Of a DNA stretch of 64,000 bases, positions 47,371 to 58,703 are shown one piece after another (the first letter of the stretch is position 1; every line of letters begins with the position of its first letter). The stretch covers positions 3,487,868 to 3,551,867 of the forward strand of contig ML664161.1 in NCBI GenBank assembly GCA_007570785.1, given 5' to 3'. Below the pieces are notes generated by a model. It was not told where the DNA came from, ran no database searches, and saw nothing but the letters and a program-made list of their open reading frames with translations. The DNA is from Antilocapra americana (lineage: Eukaryota; Chordata; Mammalia; Artiodactyla; Antilocapridae). Position numbers and translations under genes: made by a program.

Positions 47371-47455
47371 ATATCCAAGGGAGATGATTATATAACAGCC
47401 AAGAACATCAGGCACCAGGGATCACTGAAGACTACCATAGAGTTTATCCTCCACA

Positions 47456-49023
47456 GAGACTGATACAAATAGAAATGCAAATCAAAGCACCAGGACAAAC
47501 AAGGCCTAAAATGAAAACTACAGACAAAAAGGACCTAATTTGCTCTTTGGAGAACAAATGAAAGAAGCCATCATGAATAGTAACCTCTTAATAGTATAGC
47601 ATATAAAGCAACTACCCAAAATAAATAGTAATCTGGAATTACAAGAAGGGAAGTAAGATATTCCATAAAGTAAACTTTATGAGTAATGATGCCAAATTTG
47701 AACATAATGGCATAACAAAATATCTACCAGAAGTATCAGACAGATGGACATAAATACCAAGACCTCACTAAAATGTAGGTCAAATAGGGCCATAGAAATA
47801 ATTGATATTCAACTGTTTTTGAATTATAGAAGTAGACATTTCATAGAATTCAATCTAAGACAAAAAGTTAAAACCCCAAGAGCTTCCTAAGTTCTTCAAC
47901 ATTTTCCCATCATATAGAGATAGATGTATGTTAGCATTGTCAACATTCTGAAATATTTTTTGTGTGACAAGTGCAATATTGAGAGAAATTTGTAATCAGG
48001 TAGATACCCTGAATGAATGGAGAACATTGTGTTCCCTCTGATTATGAGTCAATTTACTTGTTCAAATCTTTAGTCTTCTAAAGATAGTGACTAATAGTCT
48101 ATGCAGTAGGTATGAGAGGATATGACCTTGATAATGTGAGAGGGTAAAGGAAGAGTTCAGTGTTTTGAATATGAATTAGGCAGAAGTAATGATTTTAAAA
48201 ATGATTTCCAAGCACAACTATATTTCAGTTTAAAATTAGAAATAGTTATAGAAGGAGCTCAAGTCAAGGAGCATGTGCACATTGTCAATAAATTGAAATT
48301 GTCAAAAATTCATTGAGTTACAAAATTGAGAGGAAAATTTCTGAGTTATCAAATCAAAATCGACCCATGACCCTCCATCAGGGAAACAATATTGTCAAGT
48401 ACACAACTGAAGCAAATAAATGGAAAGATTTGACCTTTTTAAAGGTCAAAAAATAACAAGCAACTCTAAACTAATTGATATTGGTGTGTTCATTGTAAAT
48501 GACGGGGAATGGGGGAAGGAATCAATGATGAGCAGCCTGGGAGAAACTTCCAAAACAGATATGTCAGAAGAGATGGCAGGACTTAGACAGTGAGCACTGA
48601 AAGAAGCATAAAAGAAGAATAAGTATAGAGAAGCTTTGGCTGTTTGCTTAGTTCTTTGGTGTTTTCAGATTCCATGAAAAAACAGACTGTGGGAAAAAGA
48701 AGTAGAATTTTTATCTATAACAATTGAAGAAAAGGTTTTACTTCTTTTTATGCTAATTTATTGTGCATCAGCTACCTCTCAGACCAGAGTGAAATCCTAA
48801 TACCAAACCTCTATTAGAGTATAGAAACATAATACCTCTATGAGAACCAGCAAAGAACATAACCAAGAAAGGGTAGGTAAAAGGGTGGTCAAGGGCTTTA
48901 GGATTAATTAATCTGGGGCAGGATCCCAGTCAAAACTAAATTGTGTGAAATTTGGTAGCTATATAAAACTTCGATGTTCTAATTTATCATATAATACACA
49001 ATTCTCAGTTTTGTGATATAGTT
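47456..49023. other. Unrecognised DNA
   Basis: Nothing is recognised. Confidence 0.4.
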
Positions 49024-49032
49024 AAATGAAGT

Positions 49033-49253
49033 GTGCGTGCATGCTCAGTTGCTCAGTTGTGTCTGACTCCTTATTACCCCATTGACTGTAGCCTGCCAGG
49101 CTCCTCTGTCGATGGAATTTTCCAGGCAAGAATACTGGGGTATTGTAATTTCCTTCTCCAGGGGATCTTCCTGACCCAGGAATCAAACCTGCATCACCTG
49201 GGACTCCTGCATTGGCAGGCTGATTGTTCACCACTGAGCCAACTGGGAAGCCC
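49033..49253 (-). mobile_element. Bov-tA SINE
   Basis: An antisense full-length Bov-tA with a short duplicated stretch in the head region ('catcacctgggactcctgc'). Flanks 'aaatgaagt' (49024-49032) and 'aactgaagt' (49254-49262) are a target duplication with one mismatch. Confidence 0.92.
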
Positions 49254-49262
49254 AACTGAAGT

Positions 49263-50379
49263 ATAAAATTATTGATACTGGTGATCACAAGTAAGTACTC
49301 AGGAAGTAATATTTTGTTTTTAGAATGACAGATGATTTAAGAAAGTTTCTATTGAACACGATTGAAAAGCCTGTGGCTGTATTTCACTGATCATAAATAT
49401 TCATATATACTGGATATATTGAGTATAATTTTACAGACAGGAGTTCAGTGTTAACAATTTAAAGACTTACATAAGTCCAGGTCTCAAGCTCTTCTATTTC
49501 ACATTTCTTATGTTAACCATGAAACTAGGTAGATAGATATGACAAATAAACCCAAAGTAGATGAAGGAAGCTCTGGTTTTAAAAGAGAACCACATGCACA
49601 TAGGCACAGAAATATAGTCTACAGCTTAGATATGTACATCTTCAGTTGAAATAATCTTCACTCTATTAACTAAACAATTAATTGTTAGTTTTCACTGACA
49701 GTATCTTGAACAATTTAAGTTAACACAAACATACCCAGTTACTGAACTGTCAGTTTTAAAGGGAAGATGCATAATGCATATAGCAATTTGTTGTCTATTT
49801 AGAGATGCCAGACGAAGAGTATTTTTGAAAAGAAAAGTTAAAAGAAATAATTTTCATCAAGCTATTCTCAGCTGTAAGTCCTGGAGATTTTTATGAGAAA
49901 AATATTGTTCTATAACATAATAAAATGATATGTAATTTAACTTGTCACATAAGAGTTAAAATAATGGGTAATTTCCCACTAAATATTAAAAATGCACACC
50001 CTAAGAGAGATTTTCAGTATAACATTTTAGCAAATTCTGAAATCCATGTTCCAGTTTCTTTCTAATCATTTTCAGGAAGTAAGTAATAATACAAACCAAG
50101 ACTCCAGTTTTGAATTCTAAGTCTGTAGATGAAATTGCTAGAACGATCAGTGAAATTTGCTAATTGCAAAACAAATGCATCAGATTTCAGAGGTTCACCA
50201 TTTTTAATGGAATCATCTATCAGTAACATGAAGCAACTCCGAAACATTAAAATATGTACATGTGTATAGAAAAAATTACTGATTCTGAGATATTATTTTG
50301 ATATTACTCTTATAGTAGAAAATAAGTACATGGTTTTCACATTTCAGAGTGCATCAAAATTAATAATAATAACAGCAAC
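49263..50379. other. Unrecognised AT-rich DNA
   Basis: Nothing is recognised. Confidence 0.4.
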
Positions 50380-50520
50380 AAGTATAGCTAACATACTGAA
50401 TGCTTAATAGGTGACATGGCATTTACTGAAATTAGCTGTACAATAGTCTAACTAGTTACTATTATTTTTATTTTTACAGATAAAGAGGTTATAAGTCCCT
50501 CACTTGAGACAAAGACCTAG
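50380..50520 (-). repeat. MIR SINE
   Basis: MIR complement order: 'tagctaacatactgaatgct', 'taggtgacatggcattt', 'ttactattatttttattttt', 'acagataaagaggttataag'. Confidence 0.6.
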
Positions 50521-51189
50521 TCATCTGTATTTCCTATGTGATCCCCAGATGGCATTGATGAAAATCAAATTTTTAGAAGTTGCTCAAGTCATATTTTATG
50601 AAAATTAAAGACATACTGTCACTAAGGCTATTCCTCAAGACTTCTACATGAATTATGTCTACATACAAGAAACATCTCTGATTATGTTGTACTCTTACAA
50701 GTTCATTCAACTCATGATCTAAAAAGTCACTAATTTGATGGGTATTTTAAAGTCTGTTTATTTGTCAGGCTTTCAAGAAAAATGCTGAACATGCTCTAAT
50801 TAGGAAATTCCAGGGAGCTTTGCCTCCAATAAACTAATTTTTTTTTTCTGAGCACAGTTTAATATAAGATATATATTTTGATCTGAAATATGATACACAA
50901 TGCATGGGTTTGTGTGCAATTAACATATGAAATGTGTAATTTTTCACTCTGTAATTAATTCAAGTCAGTATATCAACAAAACACATAAACTTCCAAATAC
51001 ACAAAATATTAGTCTATTAAAATTTAATCAACAAGAGTAAAGTGTCATATATTAAAGTAGCCAATAAAATTCTGTCCCACCAGATTCAGATAATTTAAAA
51101 AGTAGTCAGACTTACTCCATAGCCTGAAGTTTAGCAGGTTTATTGCCTTGAATCCTTAGTCCTTGAGAACATGGATTATTTAAACACCA
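50521..51189. other. Unrecognised DNA
   Basis: Nothing is recognised. Confidence 0.4.
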
Positions 51190-51316
51190 TGTGGAAGGAA
51201 ACGGTAACCCACTTCAGTATTCTTGCCTTGAAAATTTCATGGACAGAGGAAGCTGGGAGGCTACAGTCCATGGGGTTGCAAAAGAGTCAAACATGACTTA
51301 GGGACTAAACAACACC
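51190..51316 (+). mobile_element. Bov SINE 3' part
   Basis: A 5'-truncated sense body: 'aacggtaacccacttcag', 'gaggctacagtccatgggg', 'gactaaacaacacc'. Confidence 0.85.
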
Positions 51317-53039
51317 TTAAATATGTAGTATTTTCCTCAGCCTATGCCTTACATCCTTACTCAGACATAGTCTACTGAGATTTTGACCTACCAGTTAAAA
51401 TTAGAAAAACATGAAAAAAAATATATTCTATTTTAGTTTCTAAATCTAATATCAATCTCTTTTAATCTCCCCAATTCTTTTCTCTTCCTCTATCTCTTTC
51501 ACACAAAAACACAAGGTAAAACTAAAGGAGGCTTCAGTAGCTATTTAGGAACTTAGAAACAAATGCAAAAAGGAAGCAAGTAAGTATAAAATTGTTTACA
51601 AAATTCAAGTCAATGTGGATACATATCTTTATTTTCCATCACAATGTCATAATTACATATACATATATATAATCCATATATGAAAAATGAAAATACATAT
51701 GGCCAATGTGATTTGAATTTTCAGAGGCAACCATAGTAATTAAAGCAAAAATTTGATACAACTCTCCATTCTTAGTTGGAGTATCCAATGTTTGTTTCCT
51801 GTCTTTATCAGTGACTATTAAAATTCAAATAATTGTAAACCGTTTCTTAACATTATTCTTCAGGCATCACAGAATGCCAAATTGACTGCAAAGTGGTACA
51901 TATTCAAGAGAGGATTTCATAATTGAAAATTTAAACTGAACATACATTTTGAAGATATTTTTATCTTTTATTGCTTTTTACAAAATGTTATGGGAGTAAA
52001 TTATAATACCACAGAAACTAAACTTAAAGAGGCCTCCGAGAATATCTTCTGAGAAACCCTGAGCTTAGAGATTAGATTTGAGCTTATAACAAAGCTAGTG
52101 AGCTGCAGTGGTAACTAACACTAACATTTAGATCTCCAGACAGAGCTTTGTTGGAGTTACCCTCTTCCATATGCTTTTATCCCTCCTTTCTCTAAGGCTG
52201 AGAGCAGCAATAAAACATGCCTGATCTGTTGCCTGGACAACTGTAGTGGTCTTTAAAAGTTATCTTTGGTTTGAGCCTTGATATATAGAAAATGGATTCA
52301 AAGGGATACTCTGAACTTCAATCTTCAGAGAGAATATGTGGGTAATTTAGGTTGGATCATGTATTTGTCCTTGACTTTAGACTATAGCTAACAGATAATG
52401 TTTATTGCTTATAAGAAAATGAGTTAACATGTATTCATATTTCACTTTGTATAATATACTGCTTTAATGATTTCTATGTTTCAGTCCACTTAACTATCAT
52501 ATAAATCAATAAAACTGGTGCTATTTTAATACCCCTAAAGAAAACTGTGATACAAACTAAAAATACTAAATGTTCACTCTCCCTTTATATCATTTCAAGG
52601 ATACATTCTTGTGAAAAGATTCTAAATTTGAGGTTGACCTTTATTAAGGCCATGTCAATAAGACTAAGTAATTATAATTACATCATAGGACACTTCTTCT
52701 CAAGCCCAATTCAGCCACCTCTGTGGAGGATATTATTAAATTATGTAGAAAATGGTCATTATTTCAGTGTCAATTAAATAGACGATTGGAAATTGAATAG
52801 ACTCAGATTTAACCATTACTTTAGGTGAGTGGTTGACATGAGATCATTATGAAATCATATTTTTGCCCAACATTTTATAGCTAATTGTGAAAGAATGGTT
52901 GAAGATGCTTTTTTATTTTGTTTTTTTTTCTTTTTAATGTTGGAAAATTCAAAATCTTGGAAAAGCAATTTATGAGATATACATCAATAATAATCTATAT
53001 TTAAATAATGAAAAAGTGTCTAATGCAGACACTATTTCA
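51317..53039. other. Unrecognised DNA (1.7 kb)
   Basis: Nothing is recognised. The short frame at 52547-52777 has no recognisable similarity. Confidence 0.4.
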
Positions 53040-53275
53040 AATGAAGCTCAAACAAGGCAGAGATAAACCCATGCATGTATGGTCACCTAATCTATGACAA
53101 AGGAGGAAAGGATTTACAATAGAGAAAAGGTAGTGTCTTCAGTAAGTGATGATTAGTAAACTGGACAACTACATGTAAAAGAATGAAGTTAGAATGCTGC
53201 CTAACACCATACACAAAAATAAACTCAAAATGGATTAAAGTTCTAAATAAAGGCCAGATACTACAAGTTTTGACT
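53040..53275 (+). mobile_element. L1 ORF2 fragment
   Basis: Decayed L1 ORF2: 'tatggtcacctaatctatg', 'ctggacaactacatgtaaaa', 'accatacacaaaaataaac', 'caaaatggattaaag'. It directly abuts an antisense L1. Confidence 0.75.
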
Positions 53276-53279
53276 CTTC

Positions 53280-54640
53280 TAGAATATTCATATAAATAGA
53301 ATTACACAATATGCAGGTTTTTTTGTGCCTGGCTTTTATCAGTTAACATGCTTTATTGTCCATCCTTTTTGTTATCAATAAGTTGTTCCTTTTAACTGCA
53401 GATACAAGTTATTGTATTGTATATCTATTGATACAATTGTCCTAACTATCTGGTTTATTTTCAGGAGGTTTTCTCTATTATAAATAAAGCTACTGTGAAT
53501 ATTTATGTACAACTCTTTGTGTGGACATTATTTTTATTTCTTTTGGATGAATGCATAGAAATGTGATTGCTAGGTCCAGTGTTAATTTTATGCCAAATTA
53601 ATTTGCCAAAATTCTTTCCAAAATATATGAAGCAATTTTGTTTCAACCACCATCAAAGAGTTCTGTTAGCCTCATCTTCTGACACTTTTTTTTTTAAATG
53701 CCTGTTTAATTACAACTAATTGAGGGGTCATACAGGGGTAACTATTTCCAGGTTCCCAAAGTCTTATAATATTAAATATGCTTGCCATTGCTCACTTCTC
53801 ATTCCGTTTTCTTTTTCTTGCATGAAATACCCACCAAAAGTATCCATCCAATTTTTGAGGATTATTTTTTTTCAAATATTTAGGATTGGGGAATTCTTTA
53901 TATATTCTGGACATAAGTCTTCTCAGAATCATGCTTTGCAAAATATTCTGCCTGTTTTTGGCTTGTTATCCAATTTTTTTCAAAGCATCCTTTTAAAAAC
54001 AAAAGTTTTAAATGTTTCAGAAATCCAATGTATTCTTTTACATTGTATCATTTTGTTTCATATTAAAAACCTGTGCTAAAAATGAAGGTCACATAGATTT
54101 TTCTGTTTTCTAGTTTGAGTTCTTAATTAGTACTCTTGAGTCATTTTTACTTGTTGTTGTGTATGTGAGAGATAAAAGTATAAGTTTCTTTTTTTCTTTA
54201 CATGTACACATCCATTTTCCTAAAACCACATGCATAAAAACTACATTTTTCCCTACTGAATCACCTTGGCAGCTTTGTCAAAAAATCAATTGACCAAAAG
54301 CATGTGAATCTCTTTATTTTATTCCATTGATCTTAATGTCTGTCTTTATCACAAACATAATGCTGTCTTTATTTTATGGTAAATAAACTTCACTCATCTT
54401 AGTCTTACTTTTTGTAATTATTTTGCTTATTCTCAGTTCTTTTCAGTTTTCATATACTTTCAAGAACAAAGCAATTTATATGAAATATTTTGCTAAGATC
54501 ATAATTGGAATTGTCTTGCTTTTATAGTTCAATATATAATTTATCTTAACAACATGGTATTTTCTAGTCCATGAACATTCTCATCTCTCCATTTATTATG
54601 ATCATTCTTTTTTGTCAGCAGTATCTTATAAACAGTGTTG
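53280..54640 (-). mobile_element. Old L1 ORF2 fragment
   Basis: An antisense decayed L1 ORF2: 'tagaattacacaatatgcagg', 'ataaataaagctactgtgaa', 'attctttatatattctggac', 'cttggcagctttgtc', 'tattccattgatcttaatg'. It covers the C-terminal third of ORF2 and has no open frame of note. A segment at 53690-53840 does not align obviously. Confidence 0.7.
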
Positions 54641-55639
54641 AGGGTAAAGTATTAAACATATTTTGTGAAATTTATTTTTAATTGTTTCATAATTTGGTGA
54701 TACTTAATAATTTTTTCAAATGTAATGCCCAATTGTTTCCTGTTAGTGTAATGTGTGTGTGTGTGTGTGTGTGTGTGTCTTAAATACTACCCTGTTAAAC
54801 TAAACTATTATTTCTTGTTGTAGATTCCTTAAGATTTTCTTCTAAATGAAGAGATGATGTATCATCTGATGTTTCACAGATTCCAACTGATAGAAGCTAA
54901 AGTACTTTTTCAAGGTTTCTGTATAAAAGTAACTGAATGTTTAAGTGAACAAACTAACATTTTTTCATCACTTACTTTCCATAGTGAATATTGGTTAAAT
55001 AACTAGTTCCTTATCAAATAGCTAGAGAATAAGAGAGCTGGAAGAGAAACTTTAAAATCAATTTGCTTGACTTCAAAGTTTTGGTAATTTTATTTGCAAA
55101 TTTTCTTTACATTATAAAATCATTATGCTGTTCACCCAAGCCTGGAGGAAGAAAGTATGCCAGGATTTGAAGTAATTAAGGTTAGCTTGGTAATGCTTAT
55201 GAAGATATCTGTTAGTTTGGGGTTTTACTGGTATTTCAATTAAATGCGATAGCAATACAAAATTAGTTTTCTTTTTTGCTTTAGTTTTATGATGTATGAA
55301 AACTATAGAGATTAACTCATTTTGAAAATAATCACTGAAGCTCTAAAGTGCTATTTTTAAACAATCAACCATCTCCTCATTTGGTCACCTAGGTATCAAA
55401 ACATTTCCAACTCCAAGCTAATCTAATAAAGGTAATGTTTTGTTATACATGTGTTCATCTATAAAGCCATATAAAAAATTAAAAGCAGAATTATTATTTA
55501 ACTATGAAAATTTTATATCTAGATGGTAAAAGCTTGAATATACTCACACATGAATGCACCCCTTATTTAGGATCGTAACAATTATATTATTAAAATATAC
55601 CTTTAATATATAATACATATTTAATTTTTAAAAAGAACT
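54641..55639. other. Unrecognised AT-rich DNA with a TG tract
   Basis: Nothing but the microsatellite at 54752-54778 is recognised. Confidence 0.4.
54752..54778. repeat. (TG)13 microsatellite
   Basis: Thirteen uninterrupted TG units. Confidence 0.95.
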
Positions 55640-55770
55640 TTATGTATCTTTCTCATTAAATCTACATAAAATCCTGTAAGATACAAAGAGGTGAAGTGAC
55701 TTACCCAACACTAAAGAGAATGGCAGAATTGGAACAAGAGTCCAAGCCTTCCGTTTTATGGCATGTGCTT
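55640..55770 (-). repeat. MIR SINE
   Basis: MIR complement: 'catctaaatctacataaaatcc'-type start, 'gaggtgaagtgacttaccca', 'gagaatggcagaattggaac', 'gagtccaagccttcc'. Confidence 0.65.
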
Positions 55771-56262
55771 TCATTCATTCTCTTCCTTTCATTCTTTCTT
55801 TGGAAAAAAAATCAATGATTTCAGTGAAAGAAATGTTTCTACTCCTTGGATATTCATGAAAAAAAATGTTTGCATAATTTTCCATGTATTTATTCTTTCT
55901 AAATCTTTACCACAACACTTTTGGATAGTAACATGCTGATTAGATTTGTAATGTTAAATATATGACTAACATGTTGATATTAACTGGAGAATGTATTATT
56001 AGCATACTGTTCTACAAAATGAGAAGTTCCATATTAATCAAGAAAAGATTATATTGCTAGCACCAAGATTATTATTAAAACAAAAAAAAAGCTGTTGTAA
56101 ATAATAACTGAGATTTGAAACCTACTGCAAACACAATGTACTTGAGCTCATGGACTGTCTTTTATGAAAAAATGAGTATGAAAATAACCATGAAGTACTA
56201 TATATTAGAAAGATATAATTATTAACCTATTAGATTAGGATGAGGTCCTCAAGAAGCAAGAG
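55771..56262. other. Unrecognised AT-rich DNA
   Basis: Nothing is recognised. Confidence 0.4.
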
Positions 56263-57047
56263 TGGGCATAAGATGATTGTCAAAATGACTTCTAAGAAAG
56301 GTGGAGTCCTCTTTATGTGAAAGTGCCTGATAGCTGTCCTCTGCAGGTAATTTGCTCAGAACAATGGAAGGGAAACAAAGGATCACTAACAGTGGTCTGG
56401 TTGCTCTACTCTTTACCCAATGTTATTCATGATTAAGAAATATTTTACAAATACGGTTTTGAAGAGGCTACATATTCAGCCTAGAGGGACATGCCCTGTT
56501 TTCCATAACCTAAAGATCAGCACTGAGACACTCCTAGCATGATTTGTGAGGAACCTCACAAGGCATCTTCATATTTCATAAATACCTCCTGAACCACAGC
56601 CTGGAACTGCTGCAGTGTGTACTCAAAAATGCCAACCTTCTGAGTCACATGGCAAATAGATTAGAAGAGTATTCCCAAAGAAGATTGTACACAATCTTAC
56701 CAGAACTCAAAAGAAGCTGATTAAGTACTGTGCTTCTTTTAATGGTTGGACATTCAAGATGAAATATATTGCTCCCGCCTTTTTCAGAGGCCTTCCCAAG
56801 TGGCTCAGTGTTAAAGAATCTCCTGCCAAGCAGGAGAGGTGCATTGGATCCCTGGGTCAGGAAGACCTGCTGGAGAAGGAAATGGCAACCCACTCCAATA
56901 TTCTTGCCTGGGAAATCCCATGGTCAGGGGAGCCTGACGGGCTACAGTCCATAGGGCAGAAAAGAGATGAATATGACTTAGTGTTTAAACAACATCAAAA
57001 TCTTTTTTAGAGGAATTATCTCAGAATGCTCACATCCTATATATTAC
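56263..57047 (-). repeat. Left arm of inverted duplication (ERVL-like pol)
   Basis: This 785-bp arm is the reverse complement of 57899-58380 plus about 303 extra bases (roughly 56329-56631) that the right arm lacks. By eye the shared 415 bases nearest the centre differ at about 14 positions (about 3%). Read on the minus strand it continues the decayed ERVL-like pol homology through the extra segment (a FEYTLQQFQAVVQE-like stretch on the minus strand near 56590-56630), so the extra segment is ancestral and was lost from the right arm. It contains a Bov-tA SINE shared by both arms. Confidence 0.85.
56791..57001 (+). mobile_element. Bov-tA SINE in left arm
   Basis: A sense Bov-tA flanked by 'ctttttcagagg' (56779-56790) and 'cttttttagagg' (57002-57013), a 12-bp duplication with one mismatch. 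The same SINE with the same flanks occurs inverted in the right arm, so it was inserted before the duplication. Confidence 0.92.
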
Positions 57048-57048
57048 A

Positions 57049-57076
57049 CTGCTCTCAATCAAAAGATTGAGAGCAG
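57049..57076. repeat. Perfect 12-bp palindrome at arm/spacer junction
   Basis: ctgctctcaatc (57049-57060), aaaa, gattgagagcag (57065-57076): a perfect 12-bp stem with a 4-base loop. The right half belongs to the BovB fragment that begins the spacer; the left half lies immediately after the end of the duplicated arm. Confidence 0.85.
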
Positions 57077-57240
57077 GAGGAAAAAGGGGCAACAGAGGAT
57101 GAGATGATTGGATGGCATTATCGACTCAATGAACATGAAGTTGAGCAAACTGTGGGGTATGGTGAAGGACAGGGAAGCCTGATGTGCTGCAGTCCATGGG
57201 GTCACAAAGAGTCAGACACAACTGAGCAACTGAACAACAA
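57065..57240 (+). mobile_element. BovB LINE 3' end fragment
   Basis: The last 175 bp of BovB ('gattgagagcaggagg', 'ggatgagatgattggatggc', 'gtgctgcagtccatgggg', 'cagacacaactgagcaac'). It is 5'-truncated, in the spacer between the two arms. Confidence 0.88.
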
Positions 57241-57898
57241 CAAATTTAGCAGAAGATTAACAATGGCCTATGCAGTAAGAACTATTATTGAGGAAAAGGC
57301 AAATGGAGGTCTTTAAAGCTTCTCTCCTTTGGCAGATTAATGAAACTGAAACAACATTTTATCATAGATGCAGTGACAGAAATTAGAACTGCTCATAATA
57401 TACAGACTTAAAGAATGCAGCACGGATGCTGCCCATCATATTTGCTTTTATTTTATCAAAATTACTTATGCAAAATCCTGATGAATTATGGCAGAAGATA
57501 ATTAAGTTAAACTTAAAAACAAATTGTGGTCCCAATTTGCACTGCCTCACTTGATGTAGTATCTTTTCTACAATGTGTTACAGCCTCCAGCATTTTTTAT
57601 TCAGCTGTTGATCTGGTGAATCCCTTCTTTTCAATCCCATCAAGAAAGAACATCAGATTGTAGTAATCATTTTTAGTTTTGCCCTGGGGCAGAGTTAACT
57701 CCCCTTGCTCTCTGCCTCTATATAGATTGTATAAAATTTTCTCATATTGACATTTTGACAGAACATCTACTGATGCACTATCTTGATGACATCGTGTTAA
57801 TAAGACCTGACAATCAGCAAATATTCCTGATACACTGGTAAGGCACCTACATGCCAGTGGTTGGAAGATAAGCTTTTCTACTATCTTTCATGATCAGG

Positions 57899-58380
57899 GT
57901 AATATATAGGATGTGAGCATTCTGGGATAATTCCTCTAAAAAAGGTTTTGTTGTTGTTTAAATACTAAGTCATATTCATCTCTTTGCTGCCCTATGGACT
58001 GTAGCCCGTCAGGCTCCCCTGACCATGGGATTTCCCAGGCAAGAATATTGGAGTGGGTTGCCATTTCCTTCTCCAGCAGGTCTTCCTGACCCAGGGATCC
58101 AATGCACCTCTCCTGCTTGGCAGGAGATTCTTTAACACTGAGCCACCTGGGAAGGCCTCTGAAAAAGGCGGGAGCAATATATTTCACCTTGAATGTCCCA
58201 ACGTTAAAAGAGGCACAATATTTAATCAGCTTCTTTTGAGTTCTGGTAAGATTGTGTACAATCTTCTTTGGGAATACTCCTCTAATCTATTTGCCATGTG
58301 ACTCAGAAGGTTGCCAGGTACTTTCACATAAAGAGGATTCCACCTTTCTTAGAAGTCATTTTGACAATCATCTTATGCCC
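57899..58380 (+). repeat. Right arm of inverted duplication
   Basis: This 482-bp arm is in the native orientation of the ERVL-like pol, since the RT sequence in the spacer runs straight into it. It carries the inverted copy of the SINE and, compared with the left arm, a deletion of about 303 bp at about 58311-58317. Confidence 0.85.
57945..58155 (-). mobile_element. Bov-tA SINE in right arm
   Basis: An antisense copy of the SINE of the left arm, flanked by 'cctctaaaaaag' (57933-57944) and 'cctctgaaaaag' (58156-58167), the same decayed target duplication as in the left arm. Confidence 0.92.
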
Positions 58381-58500
58381 ATTCATCCCCAGAGGTGGTC
58401 ATTTGTTGAGTAACTATATTTGGAGTAAAGATATCTTTGAAGGGCTATTGGATATAGTCTAGGGAGAGAAGTAATGTCAAGAGACTCTAAACACTGTCAT

Positions 58501-58703
58501 GTGTGTGTGTTAGTCGCTCAGTCATGTCTGACTCTTTGTGATCCCATGGACTGTGGCCTATCTGGATCCTCTGTCCATGGGATTTTCCAGACAAGAATAC
58601 TTGAGTGGGTTGCCATTTTCTTTCTCCAGGTATCCAACCCTTGTATCCTTAATTTCTTGCTTTGCAGGTGGATTCTTTACCTGCTAAGCCATCAGCGAAG
58701 CCC
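58501..58703 (-). mobile_element. Bov-tA SINE
   Basis: An antisense Bov-tA with a GT-rich tail complement; 'ttagtcgctcagtcatgtc', 'tgggattttccagacaag', 'gctaagccatcagcgaag'. It lies just outside the right arm and is not shared with the left side. Confidence 0.9.

Larger units (their letters stand above)
46068..47455 (-). mobile_element. MLT1-type LTR holding two later insertions
   Basis: An antisense old MaLR LTR at 46068-46536, 47088-47163 and 47371-47455 ('cattagttttctatggctgc', 'ttattatctcacagtttctg', 'atcttatataatgtaat', then 'ctgacacctttgccaaattc' and 'agggagatgattatataac'). The pieces are collinear once a class I LTR and a SINE are removed. Confidence 0.65.
57241..58500 (+). mobile_element. 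Decayed ERVL-like pol (reverse transcriptase)
   Basis: A broken retroviral pol segment. Recognisable RT blocks: VDLVNPFFSIP (57607-57639), LPWGRVNSP (57679-57705, in place of the LPQG box) and HYLDDI (57776-57793, the YxDD active-site box, both aspartates still present). The first two share a reading frame with stops between them, while HYLDDI lies in another frame, so there is at least one frameshift. Homology resumes after the SINE in the right arm (EAQYLISFFEFW from 58210, in-frame stops nearby), giving RT thumb/connection-like sequence. The H-Y-x-D-D-I context and block order suggest class III (ERVL) rather than class I/II. No LTRs or other genes are identified; 57241-57480 and 58381-58500 are uncertain. 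It cannot encode protein. Confidence 0.7.

Noticed and set aside
57776..57793. Possible functional reverse transcriptase because the YxDD-type box is intact
   Set aside because: The flanking blocks are in another frame and full of stops; the segment is a fossil.
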